NCBI RefSeq assembly: GCF_043641665.1
Contig: NC_092184.1
Location: 23,870,608 to 23,934,607 of the forward strand
Source: Enoplosus armatus
Lineage: Eukaryota > Chordata > Actinopteri > Centrarchiformes > Enoplosidae
Direction: 5' to 3'
Length of the DNA stretch: 64,000 nucleotides
Shown here: positions 23,401 through 37,722 of the stretch, piece after piece
Position numbering within the stretch: position 1 is the stretch's first letter
Layout of the letters: each line of letters opens with the position of its first letter
Notes under the pieces: generated by a model
Database searches by the model: none
What the model saw: the letters and a program-made list of their open reading frames with translations, nothing else
Told to the model about the DNA's origin: nothing
Program-made: the position numbers and the translations under genes

Positions 23401-26400
23401 TAGGGATGTGTAGCCTGCAAATTCACACTAGATTAAGTCATCTGAATTCAGTGCTATTTCACGGGAATAACTTTTTTATTTGCTACTTAATGATCAGTAG
23501 CTGTACACAGTCTCCCAGGAAGTGGACCCTGATACAGGACTTAAAAGCAGTACGCCACATATCATTATGGACTACTACCAGTCAGCTTTAGCACCATGCT
23601 CTCATTTTCTCTCTTAAATGGTTTTAATTCTTAAGATTTCAGTCTTGGTTTATTTGGCATTTCTATGTGGGATGGCAACAGCAAGTGCTTTGCAATCATG
23701 CAGTCCCTCAGTTCCATTCACAATGACACATGTAGCATGCAATGGCCAAACACTCCATTGAATGCAACAGAAGAAGAGCAACTTGGGTATATATTTGTGT
23801 GAACAGCGGAGCCAAACAAATTGTGGGCCAAGGAGACTCATCCAACCCTTGTCTCCTAGATGTCTCCTAGATATTACATTTATGTTGTTCTAATTTGCAA
23901 CAGCAAATGCGTTTTAGAGGAAACGTAATGCCACCTGGATCATGTTTCATTATTATCAACATACTCCTTCACTCGAACACAATCCAGACAGCTAATACGT
24001 TTCCTGTCGCAACATAATATGGGCGATCAAATCAGAGGTATATACACGCAATTTGTAATGTAATTTGTAGGAGATAGGATTGGATTCGTCACATCACATT
24101 GTTTTAATGAAGGAGACTGAAGAAAACAGTCAACAATGAATTAATGTTGTCTTCATCATTACGTACGTCATTTCCTTTGAATCCCTTGTGCATCTGTACT
24201 CCACCTGTTGCAGTGAAGACTATTATATAGAGAAGAAATTACTGCATGCAAAAGCCAGTAGTATCCAACAGGAGTTTGATGTACGGTAAATCTTAAGGAC
24301 TATATTTGAACATGGATGTTGGGATCATAACATCTGTCATGAAACAGGATCTCTCTTAATGCTCTGCACGTCATGTGTTGATTCCACTGTATTGCCATTG
24401 TAGAGAAATACTGGGCCAGCTGTACTGGGTTGAGGTTACACATAATTATGAGAGCTGAATGGTATCCACAGTAACAAGTGTCCTTGGCCCCCCAGCAAAT
24501 GTGGCAGCGTAGTCCACAACTTGTGACCCTTTATGTCTCTTACGTCTGTTTACACTCAACCATACATTCTCATCACAGTGTAACTACGACCTGACATTTT
24601 ACACCTGTTCTGTCTATTGTTTTAACTGCAAATGTCGAATGACAAAAAGACTACAAACTACCCGAGCCGAGTGATGAGTTTCGAGGCCCCTGTCAGCTTC
24701 AAGCAGTGTTATTAAAATGCTGAGCCGATTTCACGTTGTTGCGGTTCGGCTGTGTTCAAGGCTGCGTTGTGCTTTCGCAGATGATCACGCGGTTAAAGTG
24801 GCACATCAAACAGACAAAAGGGCTTTTAAATGTCACTTCAGCTGTTTTGTCCAGACCTTCAAACTTGGCCCCTGCTTCTAACCTCGCTTTTCTGCCTCTC
24901 CCTGGCCCAGGCCGCACTGTCTCAGCTAACATTTATTGCCAGTTATAGGCCCTATGAATAATTGATCCGGATTCTATTTAAGATCCTGACGAGGACAAAT
25001 GGTACGGGGCTGCACTGGCCAATATTTCTCCCTCCACTGCCCTAATAGGAGCCCTCTTTCCCCGCAACACCGCAGTCATTTTTTCTCTCTTTCATATTCC
25101 CTCTTGTCTTCCCCTTCGTATCCTTTTCTCTTAGCGCGCCGTACCTTCTTCCAAATCCCTGACACTATTTTAAGAACTGGAATCATTCCAGACGGTATGA
25201 AGGGTATTATAGAGGCGTAGCTGCTGCGCCATGACGGATGATGCCAGCGTCGGCCAATAGCGGATGGCGGGGTAAGGATTTATGGTTTTGTAGTGGACTG
25301 GCCCTTTAGTGTCAAAACCAGGGAGATCATTTGGAAACAACGACGCGGGACTGTAGTACGTCTATTAGTGAGATGAGGCGAGCGCCACGATCAATGCTTA
25401 TCACATTGGGCCTTTGTGTCTCTGGAGGTAGTCCAATTTACTAAGTGTGTGTATGTACATGTATGTGCACATGTGTGTATTGTGTGGCTGGAGGGGCGAG
25501 GTACAGTCGATCATCCATATGAGTGTGTCATCATGCTCAGTGCCAGAGAGCGGGCTGGATCCAGCCTCAGAACGGCAGATCATTAGACTGTGTACACGCT
25601 GCAGGGACGACAGAGGATATGGATCCAATAGACTGTAATGGACACACACACATAGGTAGGCGTGTGATTCACTCCAGCACCAACCATAATGAGCAATTCA
25701 CCCCATGTTGTAGCAGTTACCTGGCTCCTTCTACTGTGAAATCACTGGATGAGTTCGGTAAAACACAAGCGTTTGAAAATCTCTCGCTATCGAGTATCCC
25801 TGCAGAAGTTACTTCAGCAAAATACTATCTGTGTCTGTGCACTGTGTGGCTCTCCTGACTGCTCTGGCATTTGCTCAGCAGTGAGATTGTGAGCTGTAAG
25901 ACTGATGTGAAAAGAAGATGGCACGCTGACAGAGCTGCAAACCTGCCCAGTATCACTCACTGACAGCTGGGATCCTGCACTCACACTATGTTGTAAATAG
26001 AGAGATGGCTACACTGATGAGTTACCTACAGAGGCCGGCTCATCTTGTTAGTCTCTTGTCAGTCTCTCCCGTCTAGCTTTCTCTTTGCATCATCCTGTCT
26101 CCTTTTCCTTAACTCACTCTCCAGCTCCGGCTTTCAAACGATAATACGTCTCTCCATCAAAGATTTGTGTACATTAAAATGTAAAATGAGAGGTCTATAA
26201 AAGTAGCTTGAAGTGGGCAGACAGATGAAAGGTCGGAGGAATGAATAAAGGGCAGGCTCTATTTAAGATTGATTTGATACATGGAGATCCATCTCCTCTC
26301 TGCTCAGCTCTGGTCTGCTTTATTGCTAACAAAGACATTCGGCAGGATAAGAGCCTCAACTGCTCCGTCACAATCACCGCACTCAGCAGAGAAAGACATG

Positions 26401-29400
26401 GAAAACAAACGGCACATTTTTCTGTTGGAAAATAAAATGAACATGGCATGTTTTTATACTGCAGTACTATTTTATCTTTATATCTTTCGTACAAGACGTT
26501 ATCAATGGAGTTTACGCTGTTCCGCATCAGGTTTTACACATATAAAGGTCAGTGTAGTCATCATCGAGAGTACTGCTCAGTGTGTAAAAACACTGTCTTC
26601 TGTGAAGTCTGAGAAAATATCGTGTCATGCTTGAAGACTATGAATTAACCAGCCCAGTATCCCTAGGATCACAGAGAAGAGATGGTAGACTGCTCTGTAG
26701 TGTTAGGCCAGTCTTAATTCTGCTCTTAGATTAGTCTATTGCAAGTTAAACAGCGACTCCTTTTAAGTCTAGAAAGCCAGACTAACTCAGAACATGTTAA
26801 CAATCAATGACACCTGCTGTCAACTGGCATCAAATGACCAAAAAAGAGGAAAACATGGCTCATAATTTGTGGTTCTCTAACAACACTGTGGAGCGACCTG
26901 TTGGAGCAGCGAGGACGTCGTCAGTCGATAAGAAGCCACAGCATCTCGGCTCTGCGACACGTAACCACTGCAAAATGTATCTGCTGACTTTTGGCGCAGT
27001 TGCTCGGTCAGCCATGTGTTTGAGTTTGAAAAAAAAAAGGATTGATTTACCCAGAATTCATGGCAAATTAGTCCTAGTGATAGTGATAGCCAAGAACTGG
27101 AAGCTTTGTGCATTTAGACGTCTATCTGTTACATGTTAGTAACAGATATATCGTCAAAGTCTGTCCCTAATGTAGGGAGGCAAAAAGTAAGGGTTGGGAT
27201 GATGGATGAAATGATCATTTGCTTGTTTATTAGCAGCAACCACAATCTTTCCCTAACTTAACCATAACATAGTTGCGCTGATATTGTGGAAAGTGAGAAT
27301 TGGACGGGTTGTTATGAACGACGGTGTTTCATGGCCGCGGGTGGAATACATTGAAGCTGAATGAGCTTTTAAACACTTCTTTTCAGCAACCAAATTTTCC
27401 ATTTAGACATCCAAATTAACAGTTCACTGATGTCAACACTTAGGAATTTACCTTTTTTTCTTTTAAACTTGCTGCCATTTGAGTTCATCTACGTGCAAAG
27501 TGCAAAAACATTCATCTGTATACATTTCACAGACAGAGACCTTGAATGTAAGAGTCTACATATTCTAGTGTGCACAAGGTGGGTTTCACAGCAACTTAAC
27601 CCTCACCCTGTAAAGCTCTACACAACCCTGATGATAATTAAAACACAGAAAAGGCTGGATCCTTGGATGTCTGTAGAGTTTGAAAATGAAATCTGCTTAT
27701 TGGACTCAGCGCAGATGAAGCAGCCTTCAAAGAACACGCTGGAGTGTGATCCTGGGAGAAAGACTTCTGATCAGTCACAGAAATGCACACATTTATATTC
27801 CATGTCACTTCCCAACAATAGATCTGGCTACGCTCGTGTCAGAGTGATTATCACATTCGGTGTAGCACACTGTTATGAAACATGTTGAAGTGACTTCTCA
27901 GCACTCGGTGCTAATTACCAGACCTCTCTGATAACTCCTCCACGAGACAAAGAGGGATGTTGTGAAGCAGATTCACTTGCATGCAGAGAGATGGATACCT
28001 GCAGAATTATTGAGGTATGATCACACCTTTGGTCCGAGATTGTGATCGCTAGGAGTGTAACACAAAGCTGCTCTATCGTATCTATACTCTTCATACGTTT
28101 ATGAGTTTAGCTGCTCACAAAATATACAAAATAACACCATATTTGAGCTATACAGGTTACCCACAGTCATCAAATAATAAGGCGTGATCTATATTCCTCC
28201 ATACCTCCATAAGAATAAAAAAAGGAAGTAATCACTCAAAATAAAATTTCCCAGGGGAACAAGTGAAGTTTTATGAAAGTTTTAACAGTGCTAAAATACA
28301 AGTCAGAGTAGCTCGTTGGGCCATGTTGCATGTTTTTTTCTTTAAAAATCTGTAAGTTGTGTAGACAATGGATGTGTTTGTGATAAAAAAATACTACTGA
28401 TATAAATAAGTAATTCGGCCGTATCATATAATTAAAAGATAAATAAACAGTCAAACAAACAAACACATGGTTGTGCATGCAATGGGAATAGGTCCAGACA
28501 CAAATTAAGATGGTTTAATGTGTTTATGACAAGTAAATAAATGAATAAATAAATGAATAAAATATCTTTTGTTTGCACTTTTGAGTCCATAATTTCAGCA
28601 AATCATTTTACTTAAAAACACAGAACCAAAACGACATTATTCAAACTTTATCCAGCAAAGCCCAACGAATCTTATTAGTATTGAATTAATCAGTTATTGT
28701 TATTAGTTGTTATTGTCATGGCTTCTACCAGCTCTTAATATCAGTTTGATTTATTTGGCCTTTGCCTGTGTACGTGCCACTTACCTCTCCTGTCTCTCCC
28801 TCACCTCCACCTGCCCTCAGCTCCTCCCACCTTTCCCCAGTCACCTGATCTCCAGCTTCCCACTCACCTGCACCTACTTCCCCTAATCAGCGGCCATTTT
28901 CCCTCTGCCCCCTGTCAGACTACTAATGATTACTTCGGCCTGCCTGTTTGTTTTACATCTCTCTGTATTTTTTGTTTTGCCTACATCCTCTTTGTTCACG
29001 TTTTGGTACATGTTTACTGCACCATGGAAAGTCTGCTGCTAGCACTTCCTGTTTGCACTGTACAGACAACAATCACCGGGATTACTTCTGATACTGAAGA
29101 AAAAGCCTTAAGTCACAAGGATTTTATCTGATTTCTAAATGGATTTATGGGTGTTGATCCTTGATGGACAGCGGAGATCTTCTCGCCCTCGGAGAGAGTA
29201 AGTTGCAGTGATTCTAGCAGAGCATGTGCTGTATGTGTATGATGTCAGTGTGTTTGAGTTATGGCTCTGTGGTTACAACATTGGCTTATTCCAAAGAAAA
29301 TTATGTGAAAATGGAGGATTATATACCTGCTTCTATATTATATACCTATCCTGTATTTCTGTTATTAAAGCCTATCCTGTAAAAAATTAGACATTATTCA

Positions 29401-30707
29401 TGTTTACTTTTCTGACATATTGTACCTACAATATCAGACTATGCACTGTAGCAGATTCACAGCATGATTATTTTTCTCAGTGACGTGCTTACTTTTAACT
29501 AGCAAGCTAACCCATTTCCCTAGCCTTAGCTAAAATGTTAACGCTTGCTTAGTTGGCCCTTCGTTGCTTCCTGAGTGGGCTGAGTTGGCTGTTAAGTGGA
29601 GTGACACTGGTGACAACCTTGCCAGGGGTTTATAGGAACAGATGTTTCCTGCATAGCTCACAGTTTAATGCAGTGAATGCGTTTAGTCTTACGGAGCTAC
29701 TGGGCGTGGATGGTATTGTTGATGACTGCACAGATAAACCAAAACAGTGCACAGTCTATATTGTGAAAAAGAAAGAACGGAAGGAAACAAAAAAATCCCG
29801 CATGAAGGGAAATCCTACCGAAGCTGCCTTTTATTAGAAGCAAAGCCATGCTCTTTGCACTAGTTTCATCTTTCTCTGTGGGTCCCTCTGAGGTTGTTTA
29901 TTTATAGAGCCATCTGCATGTAGACGTACATGCTTCCATCTCCTGCAACACAACTCTTTATCCCCCTCACTGCTGGATTCTAACCTGTCAGAATATTTTG
30001 GGCTCAGTTGTGACAACCGTCTCTCCTCCGGCATCCATGTGGGACGCCGCATGTGTGCATGTTTTGAGTGTGTGTGCGCATGTGGCAATGCGATAAAAGA
30101 CAGATGTCAGCCCTAAACAGAGACGCAGTAGCATGGAGAGGAGGAGAGCGGGCCAGCTTCGGCCAAGTCGCTTGGAGTGGGTGGAGAAAGAGAGAGTCAG
30201 AGATAGCGGCACAGTGACACATGTATAATTGACAACCTATGCTTCCTCTCCATAGAGTTTATGACATTTTCTCTCTGTAATCTACTTTTCCTGGCCAGCG
30301 CAGAAGATGGTAGTGGGCTGGGCTGTGAGTCGGCGGCTTGGATGGAAATGGCAGAGCAGAGCATAGGCTTGGCAAGGAGACTGTGAAGGGGAGAAAATGC
30401 CAAGGCAGCCTTGACATTTTTTTTTTCTCCTTCAGTGTTCACTTTTACCAAGAAGCACGTCTGTCACTGATAAAAGTAGAGAGGATGGGAGGCATTGGGG
30501 TGAGGAGACACTGTGCTAAAGGCAATGAGGGTATTTTGTTTCAGTACTGTGGGTGGCATCTAAATAGGTGTTGATGTGAATGATGGGAAGGAAAAGTGAA
30601 AGCGAATAACGCAGGAAAAAGTGCCCAGGGTTCGGTGTTGCTGTTTTAGTGCTGAATATATTTTCTCACTGGAGTCTATTTTCTAGATCATTTGTGGGTT
30701 TATACAT

Positions 30708-30710
<3 letters not shown>

Positions 30711-30750
<40 letters not shown>
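30711..30750. repeat. (TG)n microsatellite, 20 units, followed by CGCGCG
   Basis: Perfect TG run ending in a short alternating CG tract; alternating purine-pyrimidine over about 46 bases. Confidence 0.97.
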
Positions 30751-30757
<7 letters not shown>

Positions 30758-31309
30758 TGCCTCTGTTAAAGAACAATTCTGGTGTGTTACAATTTGGGTC
30801 TTATTTGTTTTGGCCATCATACTTGACAATTATAATGCCAATATATGCATTAAAGCAACATTGTGCAGGAATTGTTTTGGTTTTTTTTGCGACTTGGCGC
30901 CCCCTACTGTTTCCAGAGTGTACTTCACCCTCATGGACAAGCTAATACTACTGCCAGCTACCTCCAAAAAATATATATTTATATGTTGACGTCTCTTTCA
31001 CAATTAAAGTCGATGGGAAAAACTCTTTTTGGGCCAGTGTTCATCACGTGGAAGCTTTGCTGTCTATTTGGTAGTGCTCAAATATTATAAAATATTTTCC
31101 CCAAAGAGCCTTTTTTTTTTATAAAAGAGAGATCTGTAAAACTGCTGACAGGACACCTTGAACCTCAAACAACTAATCTTAGGTCTGTGAATTAGAGATG
31201 CTACTGACTTTGTCAGTCCCCTGACATTTCAGCGCCATCATTGGGTCAGATTTTCAATTTGTCCAATTCTTTGGTTTATGACTAAATTCCAGCAAAATTA
31301 ATAAAATTG

Positions 31310-31470
31310 CCATCAGCCTCAGCTGTACTTTGTGATTAGTGCTGATTAGCAATTGCTAGCAGGCTAACATGCAAAACTAGGATGGTGAAAATGGTTTTAT
31401 CTGCTAAATGTCTGCATGTTAGCGTTATTATTGTGAGCATGTGAGCATGCTAACGTAAGCACCGCTATGT
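31310..31470. repeat. Dispersed repeat (GTTAGCATGCTAA type), copy 2
   Basis: It starts catcagcctcagctgtactt, then attagcaattgctagcaggc, gcatgttagcg and gagcatgctaac, colinear with copy 1 at 6690-6855 and in the same orientation. Confidence 0.75.
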
Positions 31471-32150
31471 GTAAGTGCAGCCTCACAGAGCCTCTATCCT
31501 GTGGCCCCTTAGTCTTGTTAAACCATGAACTTAAAACTTTCATAAGCTATAAAACTTTCCCAGAGTCTAGTAAAGCAATTTCTATGTGTGACATCCTCCT
31601 AATGTAAAGTCTATAGGTGCATGTTCAGCAGCAGGCCACAAAACGGGATGCGAGAAAACATTTTTGGCTTATACCTCAAGTGAGCAGTTTTTATTCAATT
31701 AAATGGATGTGTTAGGAAGTGCAATGTTATTATTATTACCAGTAGAAAAGGATGAAAATAAGACCCTGGTTGTTTGAAACCGGAATATCCCTTTAATTCC
31801 ATAAAGCGTCTTTTCCCTTGCCCACAGCATTTTCTTTGCTCAGCAGAGATGAGGTCCGCTGTAGGTCACAGTCACCTTGCAAACTGTGATTGTCATTTTA
31901 AAACACCATGAGGCAATCTGCTACCATCAACAATGTGTCCACCAGTTAAATCGGCTCGTAGGAGCTTGTCCCGTAAAACACAACAGCATGACCAAATCCA
32001 CACTGTTATCCTGCATGGATACCAACACGCATGCACATGCACGTGCACGTGCACACAAACATGGAAACACTCAAATTCATGCTCACCAATACAAAAAATG
32101 GAACTATATTTATCCTCAAAAACACTACAAACACAGAGGAAATGTGAACT

Positions 32151-32151
<1 letters not shown>

Positions 32152-32217
<66 letters not shown>
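32152..32217. repeat. (CA)n microsatellite, about 33 units
   Basis: The longest perfect CA run in the window; flanking open frames are artefacts of it. Confidence 0.97.
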
Positions 32218-32218
<1 letters not shown>

Positions 32219-33759
32219 GCGCTGTCTGTCTTACTTTCTACAGCCCTCATCTGAACTCATGGGACACCCTGAGAGAGAACGAGGACCAAACACATCAAGT
32301 AGATTAACTAGATTCTTCCCACTTGTCTTCTTCTTCTCACTCTGCCTTTCCATCTCTCCGCCTCCCCCGCCCACCCTGACTCACTTTCTCTCACATTGTT
32401 TTAGTTGTTATTCCATGCATTACAATTTCTCTCACCTCTCCCTCATTCTTATTCCCCACTTCTACTTAGCAGCTACACCTCTGCTTGCACTTGTTCTCCA
32501 TCACCTGCTTCGTCTTTCACACCGCTGCTGCCTCAGCTTCCAAATTTCCCTCCCGTTCTTCCTCCCTCCCTCCTTTCTTTCCCTTTCTTGAATCCAACTC
32601 ATCACGCTTCCAGCCATCCAGCTAAGTGTGCATTGTTTTTGCACCACGCTGTTGCACATCATAGCGTACAGCGCGTGTTCACCTCCCCCGTCTCTCTCGA
32701 AGCGTTTTATCTCCCAGAACAGTGCTTATCTGCGGTCTCTGGGAATTGTATGAAGCAAATTGAGGAGGTGGAGATAGGTAGGGCTTGTGTGTTGCTCAAT
32801 CTATTTAAATATGGGCATTAACATTTTTACAGGCGAACACTTAAGTTGTGCTATGTGCTTAATTACCACAAGTAGTGTAATGTGCCATAAAGGCTTTCCT
32901 GTGTAGGACAACCTACAGAACGATAATTACAAACCTGTGAGTGATGACTTCCTTCCTCTTTCTTATTGTGTGTCGTCTTTTCTAGTTTTGCCTCATTGTG
33001 GCTCGTCCTCACGGATGCATATTTATAAACGTCTTGGAGGCATAGAAATAAGCTACATGAGATTTTTAGCGTAACTCTTCCCTTGAGGGTGTGGATGTAC
33101 TGGGCAAATACATTAATATGAGCCACCCACTGACAGCAAATCTACTGAGGCAGTGTTCATCAGAGGGCACATACACAAACACACACAGAGACAAACTTGA
33201 AAGAAATGAAATTTCTGATGAAAGCAAACATGTTAATCGAATAAGTTCAATTTTCAGACCAAAGTAAAAGGCTTTGCCCCCTGGCAGACTGGAGAAGGTT
33301 ATTTGATTTTTGAATATGAAGTGATTTTCCTCCCTCGTGTTCTCACAACATGTCATCCCCTGTATGTCTGTGATTGGCTCAGCTTGACTGAAGGAAGCCA
33401 TTTACACAACAGTAAATTATTTCTTTCTGTTAATAGAGCGTGGGCAGCCCACCTCCTCAAGCCTTTTATTGTAAAGATAAACGGACTACATTTTCATATC
33501 GCTTTTGACGTGAAAACTGTACAAACAACTAACTAATATGTTAGTTTAATATTTTACAACTTCTGGTCAGAGAATCACAGAAACCGATTCGCAGTTTTAA
33601 TAACTATCCACATTCCACGCTTGCTTGTATGTGTCACACTCATTACACGTGCAGGTTTGTGTACATTTGATTCTGGGAATAAAATATCAATAAAACCGCA
33701 GATAAACCTACTAACAATATCCTGGCAGGCCATTCCTACTACAGTGCTAGTGTAACTGT

Positions 33760-33876
33760 AACAGGCCGGTTCTATCAGCCCCTCGGCTCTGCGTTGTGTG
33801 GACCACGATGAACGGGAGGCTTGTTTCTCTTTTTGTGCCGCCGTTTAACATCTGATCGGGAACAGAACATGTACCG
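33760..33876 (+). promoter_or_regulatory. Candidate promoter / 5' non-coding exon
   Basis: A GC- and CpG-richer patch (cccctcggctctgcg, gatgaacgggaggc, gccgccg) ends in the strong donor ACCG|gtgagt, with the exon ending at 33876. The nearest plus-strand gene is the GPCR at 40.6 kb, whose coding exon has a good acceptor. I infer this could be its leader exon; it could also belong to a non-coding RNA. Confidence 0.3.
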
Positions 33877-34369
33877 GTGAGTCTCTTAGTCGGCTCGTTT
33901 CAGGCAGCTCACACTCGGCACACTACAAAAGATCTGCAAATGATTTTAACACAGACGCTGGCTAGCTAACTTAACAAATGTGTTATACCGTTAATTGGAC
34001 ATTTTTAGCGTAGTTTTTAGTTAGATGCTGAAATAATAATGGTTTACACAAACTTAAGAGATAAGATATTTCAATGCTTTGCTCTATGACATAAAATACG
34101 TCAGTAGATACCCCCACCCGTCAATTTTGAAGCTTTTATGTGTCTTAAAAAAGGCGGTCGCTAACAAGCGGCTAAATGAGACTACACAGGTTGTTGTGGA
34201 CATTAAACGTCTTCATGCCGAACACGTACAGTCATCTACTCACTAGTCCACCTTTACAGCCTAGTTCTGCTTATACTCTATATCTGTCTATATTCTGGCC
34301 ATTGATTTGGGCATCAATGGAATAAGAGGAATAAGCTACATCAGGTTTTCAGGGTTCGCTGGTAGTGAT

Positions 34370-34610
34370 GAACCTACAGAGAATTATCAGCTGAATCTGC
34401 AGCTCCACTCGGCTTTCCAGAGCTTTAAAGTCAGTTTCAGCTCATCCGGCCGACAGCTTTGCTATTTTGGTTCACCCTTACCTCTCTCATAGTTGGTGAC
34501 TGACTGTTAGTACCTCAACAAGCTGGTGAACATAGTGGAGCATTTAGCAGCTAAAGAGCTATATTTCCCTCAGGAGTTGGTAGAGATCAAAAAAAGTTAA
34601 GGACCCAAGT
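34370..34610. repeat. Dispersed repeat with gtggagcat(t)...gttggtagag core, copy 2
   Basis: agtggagcatttagcagcta and ccctcaggagttggtagaga correspond in order to the copy at 17960-18060. The flank 34430-34500 (cgacagctttgctattttgg) looks part of the same unit. Confidence 0.5.
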
Positions 34611-37600
34611 GGCCAAAACAAAATAAATCAGTTATTGCAGGTTTAATGCTCTATTAAATGTGCTTCTTGGTTTTTTGTCAGTAATTATAATCACATAATA
34701 CAATGGAATTAGTTAGGATCCACATGCCGCCTCCATAAGAGACGCATTTTGATATCAATCATTAATGCCACCGTGTTTCTTTCTTCTTTTTCGCAAAAGA
34801 GGTACTTCAAATAACCTGTTTTATAAAAGACACAATAAGGAAACTTGACTCCAAGCCTGTTCCACATCCACAAGAAGAAGCCAGGTTACATTTCAGGGCA
34901 CGAAGGTATACAAGCGTAAACACTGGTCACTTTGTCCCATTGCCGCTTTAAGCATCACAGTAGTGTTGTCGCTCTATGTTTAGCCCAGCGAGCAATGCTC
35001 ACGACTGCAACGCTCTCCTCTGTTCAACCCGTTTATTTCTGTTGACAGCTTTATTATAGCTTTCCACTCATTTGCATAGGTAATCAGCCCATACTTTCAG
35101 AACCTGTTAAGATTCAAGATGGCAGCCACTAATTGGAAAAGAGAAGGCAATAAAGCACCATTTGAGCTTGAATTTTCAACTTCCTCTCTTTGCGTGGGAC
35201 TAATAAAGTGAGGTCCCCGCAGCTTGGGACAGATTAAGTTGTTTTGTTTTTTTGGCCTCAGATGAAACATATGAAGCGGGTTAATTGCCTTGGCCCAGCT
35301 GGTAATGGCAGAGAAATTGTCTAATGCGTGTAATCTTTTCAAACCCATGGCTTTTCCACAATGCTGACTTCAGCCAGGAAAGAAAGAGAGAGAGAGTGAC
35401 AGACAGACAGAAAGCAGCCTCACGCTCCACAGCCTTATTGACTTGCTGTGTTTACAACAGTGATGTTTACCTGACTGAAGCAGCAGAGGAAGAGGGGAAA
35501 AAAATGTATTTGTCCATATTCATAACAATCTGGGCTTGTCAAACACTTGCTATCCTGCTGCATGCACACACAAACACAGATCCGCAGCCCTATGGGTCAC
35601 TGTTCAGTCCTTTTAACTCCTACCAGCTGCATACAGATGCTGGCATGAACACACACACACACACACTTACACACATATGCGTTTACTCTGCAGGCCACAA
35701 GAGCACGGCTCATTGTGACTCCCGCCGTTGCTGAAATGGAAATTTTAATGAAGTGAGCGCAGCGGTGGTTGCCTCCTCACCCTTCCTGGTGCGGGAGAAT
35801 GACACTTTATCCACACTGCCCAAAAATGGACCAGTGATTTCATTAGAGATAGAGGCAAAAACTCCAGTCGGCCTCTCCCCTAATAACCCCAGCTCTCCTT
35901 GTGCCCATACATACCATGTTAAGGGAGAAGTGAGTAAACACTCATTGACTTCATTCTTTCCAGCTTTTAACCACCTCTCTTTCATTGTTTCTCGTCCTGC
36001 TTCTCTCTGTCGTATTATTGCACAGGTGAAGGACAGATCACGCTACTTTTAGCAAAAACAAAAAAAGGGGGGAGTTCAATACAAACCTGCAAATAACTTG
36101 ATGGTGAATAGATGTTGGCACGGCAGCCTGATCCAACCCCCCAAAAAGACTCGCATAAATAGAGTCAAACTAAAAGTTGCCACAGCAGTTCTAGTTATGT
36201 CAAATCAGGTTTATTTATACTGCCCTCCTTCACAAAAGGTGCATCTCTGTGGACCTGCCTGTAGATCTGGACTGACTCATGAACAATCAATCACAAAACA
36301 AAGAGATGCAGTGCCACGTACAAACAAAATATATCTCTGCAAAATAAAACAAAGACAAAGGACTGCTTGCCGCAAACAGAACAGGCCTAGAAGCATGCTA
36401 GAAAAGCAACAGCAAGGACCTACGGGTGGAGGCTACTTCAACAAGCAAAAGGGGAAAGGGAAGGGCAACTTAAAATGGACTTGGAGTGGAAGAGGTGATG
36501 GAGAGAGAAAAGTCATGCATATGGTGAAAGGAAGGAGGTGAAAAATCAGAGTAATCAGATAAAATCATATCACCTTTTACAGTGCTGATGCAGCTATGTC
36601 CAGAATATCAACTGCACTTCAGTCGTAGGGCCTTAAACACACTGAACAGGGTAAAAATAACATTCCTCTGCAGAAACTGGGGCCATTTCTTCTGTGGATT
36701 GTCCAGATATTATCCAGAGCCCACAGAGGGGCTTATTTCTCATCCAGCAGACATGGAGGAACTTCAGCATTTATTTTAACTTGTTTCTGGCCACTTGACA
36801 AATCTCCCTCTATCTCTATTTGACCTTCACCAACTCCTGAGGGTGATATCTCTAAATACTTTGTCTGGAAGTGTGCACCAACCAAAACAATGGATCATAA
36901 CACTCTGTGAGTGACCCCTTTCACATTACAGATTGTCATTTGATCCATTGTTAATACAACAGTATTTATTACAGCAGCTTTAACAACTATACAAATCATG
37001 TATACGGACCCCTTTCGAATGCATGCTATACAGTTTTACACGTTGATTGACTTTTCCAGCCATTTCATTGGTTTCCTTTAATTTTTGCACTGTGCCAAAA
37101 TCAATAGCACTCACTTGCAGTAACTCTTAAAACTTGCTGGAGTTGTGAGCCACCGTTTTATGTAAAAATATTGATTAATGCAGCTTTAAGCTTACATCCC
37201 TAATTTGTAATGATTTTAATGTCGGCCTAGTATCAAGTGATTTTTGGCTCCGAGTTGTGTGTCTCACCACCTGTTGAAGGTCGATCCATTATTTTGTGGT
37301 GTTTCTCTGGTGGAGGTCGTGTTCCCCCAACTGCCCCAAAAACATCTTTCTGATTGGATAACTAGATTTTCTTCACCAGTCACTCGTTACCTTTGGCTCT
37401 GTGGTGCTTCTTGCAGGGCAGGTAGCATACAGTGTCGTGTGCTGGGGACATGAATGCAGGTTTATAATGTAGAGTTGGTGAACCAACGCGTGTTTTATGC
37501 CATATTATTTCTTTTTTTCTATTTTGTTATTATTATTATTATTTTCTTTTTTGTGAAATCACAATTGTTGCCCTGATACCTGAACAACCGAGAGGCAGAA

Positions 37601-37685
37601 CCGAGTGAAAAAGAAAAATAGAGGAATATATATAACAAGTAGCAACAAAGAAAACTTGCCTTGTTGCATACAAACACACACAGAA

Positions 37686-37722
37686 CCCCCCCCCCCCCCC
37701 CCACCCACCCCACCCCACCCCC
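37686..37722. repeat. C-rich tract (17 C, then CCACCCACCCC)
   Basis: A 17-base C homopolymer followed by CA-interrupted C clusters. The complement has several G runs and could form a quadruplex. Confidence 0.9.

Larger units (their letters stand above)
16600..33740. other. Intergenic region without a recognised gene
   Basis: About 17 kb upstream of rbp2. I read both strands and found no exon set with homology that I recognise. It holds microsatellites, two dispersed repeats (17.96 and 31.3 kb) and AT-rich single-copy-looking DNA. Stretches such as 24.7-25.3 kb, with moderate GC and no repeat look, are possible conserved regulatory elements, but the sequence alone does not show it. Confidence 0.6.

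Noticed and set aside
36098..36541. A 147-codon basic open frame
   Set aside because: Composition and lack of any motif fit chance; the neighbouring text resembles repeats.
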